In this document: in pieces, positions 18,534 to 26,992 of the stretch
Layout of the letters: each line of letters begins with the position of its first letter
How positions within the stretch are numbered: position 1 is the first letter of the stretch
Source of the DNA: Pseudomonadota bacterium
GTDB lineage: Bacteria > Pseudomonadota > Gammaproteobacteria > Burkholderiales > Usitatibacteraceae
Direction: 5' to 3'
DNA: 64,000 bases
NCBI GenBank assembly: GCA_029781595.1
Contig: JAKOWJ010000034.1
Span: forward strand, 1 to 64,000
Notes under the pieces: generated by a model
What the model saw: only the letters and a program-made list of their open reading frames with translations
Databases searched by the model: none
What the model was told of the DNA's origin: nothing
Program-made: the position numbers and the translations under genes

Positions 18534-18854
18534 CTAGCCCATCCCGCCCTGTGCCGGCTTCCGGCGCGTCGCGTCGGGTGCCGGCGGGCGATACGAGGGC
18601 TTGGGCGGCTCGTACTTCGCGTCCGCCCGCAGCCCGACGCACCTCGTCTTCCTGCCCGCGCCCTCCATGCGGAAGCCCGGCGCGCACTTCTGCACGCAAT
18701 AGGCCTCGCGCATGACCTCCGTCTTCCGGCAGGTGTCGAGCGAGGTGCGAAGCCGCTGCTGCGGCTCGTAGGACGGGTTGCGCTGCCCGAGGGCGGCGGT
18801 CGGCAGGACCGCCGCCACGAGCGCCGCGAGGAACGCCGCGCGGGCCGGGCTCAT
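18534..18854 (-). CDS. Small secreted cysteine-containing protein linked to PilY1
   Basis: 106 aa. A signal peptide (to about residue 23, ALGQ) is followed by a mature region with four cysteines (TCRKTEVMREAYCVQKCAPGF and RKTRC) and a proline-rich C-terminus (PPKPSYRPPAPD). The cysteines could form two disulfides in the periplasm. Its ATG overlaps the pilY1 stop by 4 nt (ATGA), so it is translated together with PilY1 as the last gene of the minor-pilin operon. I recognise no family. A role as a partner, chaperone or stabiliser of PilY1 is inference from the overlap. Confidence 0.7.
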   Translation of the reverse strand: MSPARAAFLAALVAAVLPTAALGQRNPSYEPQQRLRTSLDTCRKTEVMREAYCVQKCAPGFRMEGAGRKTRCVGLRADAKYEPPKPSYRPPAPDATRRKPAQGGMG

Positions 18855-21800
18855 CGCTGGATCAGCTCGCGCCACGAGATGCGCCGCGCCGCGCCGCCGC
18901 CGCCGCCGATGTTCACCGCGAACGGCGTCTTGGTGCCCGTCGCGCCCGTGGCGATGCCCTTGAACACGCCGCTGGGCAGCCGCACCACCACCAGGCCCAC
19001 CGTGATCTGGCCGGTGAACTTCTGGCCCGCCTGGTTGAGCGCGGAGGACTGCACGTACGTGCCGTTCTTGTAGTTGAACTGGTAGATCCACGAGTCGCCG
19101 CCCACCGCGCAGGCGCTGTTGTTCGGCACGTTGGTCACCACCAGGAGCGTGCCCTGCACGAGCTGCACGTCGAGGTTCACGCGCTCGCCCGGCGAATCGC
19201 CGCCCGGGTTGAAGTCGAGGAACCAGCCGTCCTGGGTCGCCCAGTCCACCGCGTTGTTGGTGGTCGTGCGCGAGCTCGGGCCGCTGGGGACGATGAGGTT
19301 CTGCACCACGTTGGCCGCGCGGAAGTTGGGATAGGTGCCGCCCTTGTCCTTGATCGCGTAGAGCGACTGCTGGTAGGCCCACTGGTTGGGCGGCGTGAGC
19401 GAGGCCGGGTCGACCAGGTCGTCCAGGCCCAGGTAGCGCCCGGTGCCCACGTAGACCACGCGGTTGCCGTCGATGAGGGCGAGCTCCATGCGCGCCGTGA
19501 TCGACTGCGGCTTGCCGCCCGCGTCCCGCAGCTGGGCGAGCAGCCCCACGCTTCCCGTCTGCAGGTCGAAGCGGAAGACGTTGCCGTAGAGGTCGCCGCC
19601 GTAGACGTAGCGCGCCGTGTTGTCGATCGAGAAGTTGTCCGCGAACGCCGAGATGTGGTTCAAGCCCGACGGCGTGGCGGGCGTTCCCTCGCCCGTGTCG
19701 ATCTTCTGCAGGATGGTGCCCGAGGCGAGGTCCACCACGAACAGGAAGCCGCGGCCCGAGCCCGGGGAGACGTTGTTGAGCCCGGAGGTGAGCAGCGCCA
19801 CCCACTTCCCGTCGATCGCGCGCTTGGTGATGACGGGGTTGGCGTGCGTGAAGCCGATGTCGGGGTCGCTCACCTTGCAGAGCGTCGCGTCGGAGCAGAT
19901 CTCCCACAGCACCGTCGGCGAGGTGGGGTTGGTCACGTCGAGGGCGTAGTAGCCGCGCCCGCCGGTGTTCAGGCCGGCGACGAGCACCGTCTTCCAGGCG
20001 CCGCCGAAGTAGGCGTCCATCACTTCCGGCGAGCCGTCGACGTTGAACTCGTGGGTCACCGTCCAGTTCTCGGTGGCCAGGCGGTGGAGCTTGGGCATCA
20101 CGATCCGCGGCACGTACGCCCACATCTCCTGGCCCGTGTCGCCGTTGAGGGCGTGCAGCATCCCGTCGTTGGCGGCGATGAAGAGCGTGGCCTGGCGCGA
20201 GGCGTTGGCGATCTTGAAGTCCGCGTAGGTGGGGGTGACGGCGTCCGTCCAGCCGAAGCGCGGCGCCTTCATGAAGGCGGGCGTGGCGTTCACCGGGTCG
20301 CCCAGGATGTGCTCGCGGGCGCGGAACGGCGGGCTCACCTCCGGAGAGGAGAAGGCCTCGTCGCCCCGCCAGCCGCGCAGCCAGCTCACGAGCCGGTCGC
20401 CGTTGTTGGCCACGGCCTTCTGGGCGGCGGTGAGGAGCGCGCACTGCGAGAACGCGGTGCACTTGGTGTCGAAGTAGGGCCGCTCGGCGGCGATGGCGCC
20501 CACTGCGGAATTGGAGAGGCTGGTGTACGTGAAGGGCTTGCGCTTGCCGCCGGCCGACTCGTCGATCGTGAAGATGTCGCGGGAGTCGCTGCTGTCCGTG
20601 GTGCGGCCGTCCAGGAGGGCCTGCGCCGACCAGACGATCGCGGGCAGCACGTTCCCCGACGTGGTGTCGATGCGCTGCGCGACGATCTCGCCGTCCCACT
20701 TCACCGTGCGGAAGGTCGAGCTGTAGATGTAGTTGTCCGTCTCGGTGATGTTCGGGCTCGAGGTCGCCGACGCCGCGGCGGCGGCCGTCTGGATGTTGAG
20801 CGCGGCGAGGGCGCCCTGCAGGCCCTGCGTGAGCGAGTTGGGGTCGCTCGCGCTGAAGTACTTGCCGCGGCCGTTCACGGCGGCGTGCCACAGGTCGTCC
20901 AGGGTGCTCGGGGCGTTGGACGACGGCACCGGCCAGTTGCAGGTGCCGGAGGTCCACGAGCAGGCGTTGTTGGTGCCCGCCTTGATCTTGGCGAAGTCGC
21001 CCGTGAGGGCGGTCTCGTAGTCGGACTGGTAGTCCATGAAGCCCTCGAGGCCCAGGCCCAGGGTGAACGTCACCATGTGCTGCGCGGGGTTCTGGTCGCG
21101 CGCGGAGGTGGGCACGTTGTTCTGCGACACCGGCCCGGAGGTGCGAAGGTCCGTCTTGTAGTAGTACGCCGCCACGTCCGCGAGCGTGTTGGACGCGCCG
21201 TTCAGCCCCCCGTCGTAGGCCCCGTAGGCCCGCGTGGTGTAGCCGCTGTTGGAGTTGTCCTGGTTGCCGATGGACGAGAAGCTGTCGTTCCAGTAGCCGT
21301 CCGTCGTGAGCAGCGCGAAGTTCTGCTGGCACGAGTACTCGATCGGGTCGGGCGACATGCCCGAGTTGATGCCGCTCGTCTCGCCGGCGTAGTAGCGGCC
21401 CACCCGGTGCAACGCGGTGCGGTTGGGCGTGCTGCCGTTCGTGTCCTGCTGGTACAGGAGCTTGTACCAGGCCTCCTTCTGGGTGGAGTCGAACTTCGAG
21501 ACCCCGATGTACTTGTCGGAGGTGACCGGGCTGTTGGGGTTGATGGTGATGAACCCGATGCGGAAGCGGTCGTCGATGGGCAGGAACGCGCGCCCGGTGG
21601 CCGTCTTCATGAGCGCCATGCGCGTGCGGTAGTAGGTCCACCAGTTGGCGAAGTTCTGGATCTCCTCGGCGTACGTGCACGAGGCGGCCGCGGCGCAGTC
21701 GGTGCGAAGGGAGTCCGCCCCCTTCGGGTAGGTCGCCGTGGTGGGCACGATGTCCACGCGCGTGAAGCGGCCGTAGCGCGGATAGCGGTAGGAGCCGATG

Positions 21801-22747
21801 TTGAACTTCTTCTGGCAGCGCGGCGAGCCGCCCGAGTTGCCGGACACCACGGCGGTGGTGGTGGCGTCCGAGGACGACTTGCACCAGCGCAGTGGCGCCG
21901 GGATGGTGTTGGGCGACCCGGGCGCGGCGCCGGCCGCGGTGGCCAGGGCGCAGTTCACGAGGTTCGCGTCGCTGCAGTACTCGTTCGGCGCGATGTCGAA
22001 GTAGTGCGCATTGGAGGAGTTGATGAGCTCCTTGTTCCAGTAGTCCTTGGTGGGGTAGCCGACGTTCGCCCCGGTGGTGCCCCAGTAGAGGAAGTAGTTC
22101 GTGGTCGCCGCGAAGGGGGAGACGTTGTGGACGCCGTTCTTGCGGCACTTGGCCGGGTTGGTGAGGTCGGCGCCCGACGGGCTGGAGACGTTGCAGTACA
22201 CCACCTCCTTGAAGCCGTTCTTGAGGTTGGTGTTGCCCCCGCCCAGGTAGGCGTCGTCGCTCGCGGCGTTGGGGTTGGCGTCGCCCAGGCTCACGCCCTG
22301 CGAGTCGATCGCCGGGGCGTAGGTGATGTTGGGGTTGTACCAGATCTTGTTGAAGAGCGAGGCGTAGAAGGGCGCCTCCCCGTACTCCGTCGGCGCGGTG
22401 TTCGAGGAGCTGTTGGGGTCTCCCGAGTTGCCGCACTGCCAGCCGCTGCTGCTGCTGGTGCCGCCGGGGCCCGAGCACGAGGAGGAGGAGCACCTCTTGC
22501 AGTTGTACAGCGTGCTGCCGCCGCTCGTGCGGAAGACCTGGTCCGGCATGTAATTCCACGCCATGGAGCCGGAGTCGTCCAGGACGTACATCATGTTGGG
22601 CAGCACCGCGTCGGAGGGCGAGTTCGCGAGCGGCACGTTGGCGAGGTCGGCGAGCTCCGCATTGGCCTGGCGCAACGGGACGAGACCCGTCACGGCGACG
22701 GCCGCGAGCACGGAGAGGAGCCTTCGGATTCGGAGGGTGGTGGACAT
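18851..22747 (-). CDS. pilY1: Type IV pilus tip adhesin/assembly factor PilY1
   Basis: 1298 aa from the ATG at 22747, which gives a signal peptide ending at about residue 30 (QANA). A von Willebrand A-like region begins at once with a MIDAS motif DDSGSM (57-62). The C-terminal half is the PilY1 beta-propeller, e.g. GDPVNATPAFMKAP, LFIAANDGMLHALNG and RYVYGGDLYGNVFRFDL. The propeller's EF-hand-like calcium loop, known in Pseudomonas PilY1, is not canonical here (only DNFSIDNTA before YVYGGD). PilY1 sits at the pilus tip and affects adhesion and retraction. It is the sixth gene of the pilE-fimT-pilV-pilW-pilX-pilY1 operon. Confidence 0.95.
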   Translation of the reverse strand: MSTTLRIRRLLSVLAAVAVTGLVPLRQANAELADLANVPLANSPSDAVLPNMMYVLDDSGSMAWNYMPDQVFRTSGGSTLYNCKRCSSSSCSGPGGTSSSSGWQCGNSGDPNSSSNTAPTEYGEAPFYASLFNKIWYNPNITYAPAIDSQGVSLGDANPNAASDDAYLGGGNTNLKNGFKEVVYCNVSSPSGADLTNPAKCRKNGVHNVSPFAATTNYFLYWGTTGANVGYPTKDYWNKELINSSNAHYFDIAPNEYCSDANLVNCALATAAGAAPGSPNTIPAPLRWCKSSSDATTTAVVSGNSGGSPRCQKKFNIGSYRYPRYGRFTRVDIVPTTATYPKGADSLRTDCAAAASCTYAEEIQNFANWWTYYRTRMALMKTATGRAFLPIDDRFRIGFITINPNSPVTSDKYIGVSKFDSTQKEAWYKLLYQQDTNGSTPNRTALHRVGRYYAGETSGINSGMSPDPIEYSCQQNFALLTTDGYWNDSFSSIGNQDNSNSGYTTRAYGAYDGGLNGASNTLADVAAYYYKTDLRTSGPVSQNNVPTSARDQNPAQHMVTFTLGLGLEGFMDYQSDYETALTGDFAKIKAGTNNACSWTSGTCNWPVPSSNAPSTLDDLWHAAVNGRGKYFSASDPNSLTQGLQGALAALNIQTAAAAASATSSPNITETDNYIYSSTFRTVKWDGEIVAQRIDTTSGNVLPAIVWSAQALLDGRTTDSSDSRDIFTIDESAGGKRKPFTYTSLSNSAVGAIAAERPYFDTKCTAFSQCALLTAAQKAVANNGDRLVSWLRGWRGDEAFSSPEVSPPFRAREHILGDPVNATPAFMKAPRFGWTDAVTPTYADFKIANASRQATLFIAANDGMLHALNGDTGQEMWAYVPRIVMPKLHRLATENWTVTHEFNVDGSPEVMDAYFGGAWKTVLVAGLNTGGRGYYALDVTNPTSPTVLWEICSDATLCKVSDPDIGFTHANPVITKRAIDGKWVALLTSGLNNVSPGSGRGFLFVVDLASGTILQKIDTGEGTPATPSGLNHISAFADNFSIDNTARYVYGGDLYGNVFRFDLQTGSVGLLAQLRDAGGKPQSITARMELALIDGNRVVYVGTGRYLGLDDLVDPASLTPPNQWAYQQSLYAIKDKGGTYPNFRAANVVQNLIVPSGPSSRTTTNNAVDWATQDGWFLDFNPGGDSPGERVNLDVQLVQGTLLVVTNVPNNSACAVGGDSWIYQFNYKNGTYVQSSALNQAGQKFTGQITVGLVVVRLPSGVFKGIATGATGTKTPFAVNIGGGGGAARRISWRELIQR

Positions 22748-22782
22748 GCGGATCGCTCCCGGGAGTGAGGCGCCTGTTGGGT

Positions 22783-23415
22783 TTAGATGCTCACGAGCAC
22801 GCTGGTCTGGATGACGCTCACCGTGTTGCGTGGGCCGTCGACGCGCGTCGTGATGCGGTAGTAGAGCTGCGGGGTGCCGACGAACTGCGGCGCGCCGACG
22901 GCCATGCTGCCGCCGGAGGCCGCCGCGCTCGCGGCGAAATAGAGGGCGCACTCGTTCGACACGCCGGCGTTGGCGCCGTTGTAGGGCGTGTCGGGCTGCG
23001 TGCACATGCGGTGGATCACGTAGCGCACGCGGTTGCCCGAGGCGTCCGGCGCCCCGCCGTTCACCGAGACCGCGTCCGCCCAGCTCGCCTCCTCGAACCA
23101 GTTGGGCTCGATCACGGGGCGCGAGGAGTAGTAGCCCTGGGCCGTGTTGGTCGTCTGCAGCGTCGGGCCCGAGCTGTTGTCCTGCAGCCACTTCACGGCG
23201 TCCTGCGTGCCGCGGTCGGCGACCATGATGGCGGCCTGCTTGAAGGCCATGTTGCCGGCGACGACCAGGCCCGTGTCGACCGAGCGCATGAGCGCGACGC
23301 CCGCCAGCGTCATCGCCACCAGGACGATGAGCGCGATGAAGAGGACGATGCCTTCCTGCGCGCGGCGCATCACTCGCCCGCCGGCGCCGTTTCGGGGGAT
23401 TCGGATGTTCGTCAT
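22783..23415 (-). CDS. pilX: Minor pilin PilX
   Basis: 210 aa. It begins MTNIRIPRNGAGGRVMRRAQEGIVLFIALIVL. The short positively charged leader before the hydrophobic helix, and the sequence VLVAMTLAGVALMRSVDTG, match betaproteobacterial PilX. It joins the pilus-initiating complex together with PilV, PilW, FimT and PilY1. The mature start is less like a classical prepilin (EGIVLF instead of GFTLIE), as is usual for PilX. It lies 26 bp after pilW and 35 bp before pilY1. Confidence 0.85.
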   Translation of the reverse strand: MTNIRIPRNGAGGRVMRRAQEGIVLFIALIVLVAMTLAGVALMRSVDTGLVVAGNMAFKQAAIMVADRGTQDAVKWLQDNSSGPTLQTTNTAQGYYSSRPVIEPNWFEEASWADAVSVNGGAPDASGNRVRYVIHRMCTQPDTPYNGANAGVSNECALYFAASAAASGGSMAVGAPQFVGTPQLYYRITTRVDGPRNTVSVIQTSVLVSI

Positions 23416-23441
23416 GGCCGGATCTCGATCGGGGTCGGGGG

Positions 23442-24635
23442 TCAGGCGGCCTGCGGGAACCAGACCATGTTGCGGATGGGCACCATCACCTCGAAGGTGC
23501 GGTACCGGTAGCACTGCCAGTTGGCCGGGTCCGCCAGGGACACGTCCACGGCGACGGGCGGGTTGGGCGTCATCCACGTCGGGTTGGCCGTCGTCGTCTC
23601 GCACACGCCGGTGACCGGGTTCACGCGCTCGGGCGTGGCGCTGCGCGCCGTGATGACGAGGCGGATGGCGATGACCTTGGCCCAGTCCGGGCCCGTGGCC
23701 GCGGCCGGCATGCTGTCGGACCACTGGTCGTTGGCGACGGCCGTGTTGACGGTGGCGCTGGTCACGGCGTCCGCGGCGATGCGGCCGTCCGCGTTTCCGT
23801 CGAAACCGTACTGGGCCTGGAGCTGCACCACGCCGTCGGCCAGCGCGAAGGTGGCGTTGGGCGCGCCGGGCGTGAGCTCGTTGATGGCCACCAGCTGGTT
23901 GTTCTGGATGGCGTAGGTCACGACCGTGGGGGCCGCCCCGATGTTGTACAGGCGCCCGCCCGTGCCGGTGGCCGGGTTCCACGAGTTGTACGAGATGTTG
24001 TTGGGAGCGGGCAGCCCGCCAGGCCGGTTGTAGTCGGCCGGGATGTTCGCGCCCTCCTGGTTCTGGTAGTTCCCGCTGTTGTGCACGACGTTGTCGGAGT
24101 TGCCGGGGTTGCCGGGGATCTCCGTCGCCTGCGCGAGCGTGCAGGGCTGGCCCGACTCGGCGGCGACGATGAGGTCGCCCGGGTTGAAGCCGAAGCGGTT
24201 GTCCACCTTGTACACCGCGGACGGCGACGGCATGGATTGCGTGAGCTTGGCCGGCGCCATGAAGAGGTCGGAGTTGCCGAAGGCGATGCGGACGCGGTCG
24301 GGCGCGCCGGCCAGGCCGTTGATGATCTCCACCGGCACGAGCTTGAACTGGATGGGGGAGGCGCCCGGCTCGTACCAGCCGTTGATGGAGCAGCCCAGCA
24401 GCGGCATGTAGTTCAGGCCGTAGCCGGCCATGCGCACGTCGCGCTCGATCTGGAAGAGGCCGAACACGCCGTTCTGCTGCGCGTCGCTGCCGCCGGTGGT
24501 GGTGCGCTTCTGGCCTTCCGAGACCGCGAAGACCTGGAAGATGACGACCGTGCCGATGAGGCCGATCAGCACGCCCACCATCAGCTCGACGAGCGTGAAG
24601 CCTCGGGAAAGGCGGGGGGATTTGCCGATTCTCAT
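23442..24635 (-). CDS. pilW: Minor pilin PilW
   Basis: 397 aa prepilin. The PilD cleavage and methylation site is SRGFTLVELMVGVL near residues 9-22, followed by the hydrophobic N-terminal helix. The long C-terminal domain includes EGQKRTTTGGSDAQQNGVFGLFQIERDVRMAGYG, typical of PilW. Two cysteine-containing loops (GCSIN and QPCTL) may form a disulfide. It is the fourth gene of the pilin operon, 20 bp after pilV. Confidence 0.9.
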   Translation of the reverse strand: MRIGKSPRLSRGFTLVELMVGVLIGLIGTVVIFQVFAVSEGQKRTTTGGSDAQQNGVFGLFQIERDVRMAGYGLNYMPLLGCSINGWYEPGASPIQFKLVPVEIINGLAGAPDRVRIAFGNSDLFMAPAKLTQSMPSPSAVYKVDNRFGFNPGDLIVAAESGQPCTLAQATEIPGNPGNSDNVVHNSGNYQNQEGANIPADYNRPGGLPAPNNISYNSWNPATGTGGRLYNIGAAPTVVTYAIQNNQLVAINELTPGAPNATFALADGVVQLQAQYGFDGNADGRIAADAVTSATVNTAVANDQWSDSMPAAATGPDWAKVIAIRLVITARSATPERVNPVTGVCETTTANPTWMTPNPPVAVDVSLADPANWQCYRYRTFEVMVPIRNMVWFPQAA

Positions 24636-24655
24636 GGAAATGTCCCGGCGTGATC

Positions 24656-25096
24656 TCAGGGATCGCTGATGAACGCGATGGCGGTGTGGTTGCTCACGGC
24701 GACCGCGTCGGGTGCCTTCCAGCGCAGCGTCACCGTCACCTGGCGCCCCCCGGAGGCGGGCGTGGCGATCACCACGTCGGGCCCGTAGGTGGTCGAGCCG
24801 GGCAGCAGCGTGTTCACCTTCTGGACCCAGCGCTGGGCGGGCACCGACGCGGTGCTGCCGTTCGCCATGGCGAAGGTCGCCACGTTGGAGTAGTTGGCGC
24901 CGCGGTCGACCCAGATCTCGCTGATGAGCTCGTTGGCGAGGAACGCGGCCTCGGAGCGGTAGCGGGCGTTGGAGACGTTGCTCGTGGCCACCGCCTGCAT
25001 CGCCACCAGGGCAAGGATGCCGAGCGAGAAGATGAGGATGCCGATGAGGGCCTCGAGGAGGACCACGCCCTGCTGGCCGGAGGGGTTCTTTGCCAT
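24656..25096 (-). CDS. pilV: Minor pilin PilV
   Basis: 146 aa. The N-terminus QQGVVLLEALIGILIFSLGILALVA has the prepilin glycine before the cleavage site, a Glu at mature position 5 and the hydrophobic helix. The RYRSEAAFLANELISEIW segment is typical of PilV. It helps prime pilus assembly and may affect adhesion. It is the third gene of the operon, 8 bp after fimT. Confidence 0.88.
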   Translation of the reverse strand: MAKNPSGQQGVVLLEALIGILIFSLGILALVAMQAVATSNVSNARYRSEAAFLANELISEIWVDRGANYSNVATFAMANGSTASVPAQRWVQKVNTLLPGSTTYGPDVVIATPASGGRQVTVTLRWKAPDAVAVSNHTAIAFISDP

Positions 25097-25104
25097 GGCC
25101 GCTC

Positions 25105-25641
25105 CTAGTTGCACGCGCGCGGGTCGCCCGCGGCCACCTTGGGATCGCACAGGCGGATCGCCCCGCCCGGCGGGATGAGGATGCGCAGGTTGCGGCGGTC
25201 CGCGACCACGGGGATCAGCGGATTGTCGATGTCCACCTGCGTGAGCACCGGCGAGGCGTCGGCGTTGGGGATGATGCGTCCCAGCGCGCTGAAGGTGACG
25301 GTGTTCGCGTCGCCGGGCGTGGGCGTGACCGTCGCGTTGGGCGAGCCCTCTTCGGCGGCGCGAAGCTGGATGGGCGTGCCGTCCGGGTCCAGGAAGGGAT
25401 TCACGCGCCACTGCGTGGTGGGCGCGTTGTCCAGCTTGAACTGCATGGCGACGTTGCGGCGGATGGCCTCGTTCTTGGCCGTCTGCAGGCCGTTCAGGAT
25501 CGACTCGGCGGCCGTGCGGATCTGGGTGTTCTGGATCCAGGTGCTGTAGGCGGGCAGGCCCATCGCGAAGAGGATCCCGACGATCGCGATCGAGACCATG
25601 ATCTCGATGAGGGTGATGCCCGACTGGGCCGCGCGGCTCAT
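25105..25641 (-). CDS. fimT: FimT/GspH-family minor pseudopilin
   Basis: 178 aa. The prepilin motif QSGITLIEIMVSIAIVGIL is followed by LPAYSTWIQNTQIRTAAESILNGLQTAKNEAIRRN, the usual start of the GspH/FimT domain. A C-terminal pair of cysteines (RLCDP and DPRACN) could form a disulfide. Members act in type IV pilus assembly and, for some FimT proteins, DNA binding during transformation. It lies 1 bp after pilE. Confidence 0.88.
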   Translation of the reverse strand: MSRAAQSGITLIEIMVSIAIVGILFAMGLPAYSTWIQNTQIRTAAESILNGLQTAKNEAIRRNVAMQFKLDNAPTTQWRVNPFLDPDGTPIQLRAAEEGSPNATVTPTPGDANTVTFSALGRIIPNADASPVLTQVDIDNPLIPVVADRRNLRILIPPGGAIRLCDPKVAAGDPRACN

Positions 25642-25642
25642 G

Positions 25643-26074
25643 TCAGCAGGAGCCCTTGCGGGTCACCCAGCAGTTGGCCGGCATGGCCGCGGGCGCCCAT
25701 CCGGCCGCCGTGGCGGTCGTCTGCCGGTTGTTCTGCTCGTTGATCGTGAAGACGAACCCGACCACCCGCCCGCCCGTGCCCGTGGCGGTGGCCACGTAGG
25801 TCTGGCCGCCCGAGACGCAGGTGAAGGTGAAGTTCTGCGCGAGGGCCGGCGCCGCGGCGCCGCAGTTGCCGAGCGCGCCGCCGTCGTAGGTGCGGTTGTC
25901 CTGGAACCACTGCTCCATGCGCACGCGCAAGTCCGAAAGGCCCGTGTGGGCCTCCACGAGCTGGCTGCGCAGGATGTGGTCCGTGTACATCGGCACGGCG
26001 ATGGCGGCCAGCACGGCCACGATCGCGACGACGATCAGCAGTTCCACCAGGGTGAAGCCGGATGCTTTCTTCAT
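25643..26074 (-). CDS. pilE: Type IV pilin PilE-like protein
   Basis: 143 aa from the ATG at 26074. The leader MKKASG precedes a classical prepilin start (FTLVELLIVVAIVAVL) with Glu5. Three cysteines are in the C-terminal part (GNCGAAA, FTCVSGG, ANCWVTRKGSC region), allowing a D-loop disulfide. The small size and its place at the head of the fimT-pilVWXY1 operon suggest the PilE minor pilin rather than the major subunit, although a major role cannot be excluded. The 176 bp to the tRNA gene should hold the operon promoter, but no clear elements are visible. Confidence 0.87.
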   Translation of the reverse strand: MKKASGFTLVELLIVVAIVAVLAAIAVPMYTDHILRSQLVEAHTGLSDLRVRMEQWFQDNRTYDGGALGNCGAAAPALAQNFTFTCVSGGQTYVATATGTGGRVVGFVFTINEQNNRQTTATAAGWAPAAMPANCWVTRKGSC

Positions 26075-26231
26075 GGGAGCCCTCCAGGACGATTCGGATG
26101 TTAGGTGCCCCGCCCCGGGCCCGCCACTCGGCCCGACGCGAGGCGCGGGACGGCCGACGAACGGCCGGGCGGCCCCGCGGCGCCTCCCGCCGGCCGGCCC
26201 TCCGGGCCTCGCGGGCGGCGCCCTGCCACGG

Positions 26232-26237
26232 TATAAT
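26232..26237 (+). promoter_or_regulatory. -10 box of tRNA-Thr
   Basis: A perfect TATAAT ends 13 nt before the tRNA-Thr 5' end. No -35 element is recognisable 16-18 bp upstream. Confidence 0.6.
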
Positions 26238-26250
26238 GCCCGACTCGCGT

Positions 26251-26326
<76 letters not shown>

Positions 26327-26411
26327 TCGATTCCTGCCGGGCGGCCGCGCCTTCTCGCCGGCCGCGAGGCGCCCCCGGGGGCTCCCTCCCCCTCCCCCCT
26401 GAGGAGCGTCC

Positions 26412-26861
26412 ATGCCCCTGACGGTCCAGGAAATCCTCGACGACAAGGCCGGGCACGGCGGCCGCACGCACGGCGTCGCCCCCGACGCGCCCGTGCGAGA
26501 GGCCGTGGCGACCATGGTCCGCGAGGACATCGGGTCCGTCGTGGTGCTGGAGGACGGCGCGCTCGTGGGCATCCTCACGCTTCGCGAACTCCTGCGCGGG
26601 CTCGAGAGCCTGGGGCCGCGCCTGCTCGACGCGACGGCCCGCGAGGTGATGAACCCGCAGCCGGCCGTCGTCCACCCCGAGGACCCGGCCGACGGCCTGC
26701 GCACGCTCATGACCGACCGCCACGTGAGCCACGCGGCCGTCGTGCGCGACGGCAAGCTCGCGGGCATCGTCTCGTTCCACGACATCGCGAGGAGCGCGGT
26801 GAAGGACGTGGCCTTCGAGAACCGGCTCCTCAAGCAGTACATCAAGAACTGGCCGCGGTAG
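26412..26861 (+). CDS. Two-CBS-domain protein
   Basis: 149 aa, soluble. Two CBS domains fill it: the first (about 1-65) with APDAPVREAVATMVREDIGSVVVLEDG, the second (about 75-140) with VHPEDPADGLRTLMTDRHVSHAAVV and GKLAGIVSFHDIARS. Such stand-alone pairs bind adenosyl ligands (AMP, ATP, SAM) and regulate other proteins; the target is unknown. The C-terminal 15 codons and a little beyond are copied 125 bp downstream as part of a 49-bp direct repeat. Confidence 0.88.
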   Translation: MPLTVQEILDDKAGHGGRTHGVAPDAPVREAVATMVREDIGSVVVLEDGALVGILTLRELLRGLESLGPRLLDATAREVMNPQPAVVHPEDPADGLRTLMTDRHVSHAAVVRDGKLAGIVSFHDIARSAVKDVAFENRLLKQYIKNWPR

Positions 26862-26867
26862 CTCCGG
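26819..26867 (+). repeat. 49-bp direct repeat, copy 1 (3' end of the CBS gene)
   Basis: This copy covers the last codons, the TAG stop and 6 bp beyond of the CBS gene. It is identical to 26944-26992. Copy 1 is the functional 3' end of the gene. Confidence 0.9.
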
Positions 26868-26943
26868 TCCCGCCCTAAGTCTCGAAGGCGCGCGACTGCC
26901 CGCCCCACGGCAACCCCACCGCCGAGTCCGTCGCGCCCTCCTC

Positions 26944-26992
26944 GAACCGGCTCCTCAAGCAGTACATCAAGAACTGGCCGCGGTAGCTCCGG
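26944..26992 (+). repeat. 49-bp direct repeat, copy 2 (between the CBS gene and ilvA)
   Basis: An exact copy of 26819-26867, offset by 125 bp. It ends one base before the ilvA stop codon (26995-26993 on the minus strand). It has no upstream reading frame of its own, so it is a remnant made by partial duplication, or an assembly artefact. The 76 bp between the copies show no gene or hairpin. Confidence 0.9.

Noticed and set aside
20000..22768. Very long plus-strand open frame opposite pilY1
   Set aside because: Val/Arg/Gly-rich low-complexity translation with no motif; the minus-strand frame encodes clear PilY1 features. High GC makes such shadows common.
26075..26250. Sigma-54 promoter for pilE
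   Set aside because: A GG-N10-GC match exists upstream, but the region is so GC-rich that the match carries little weight, and the TTGCA part is absent.
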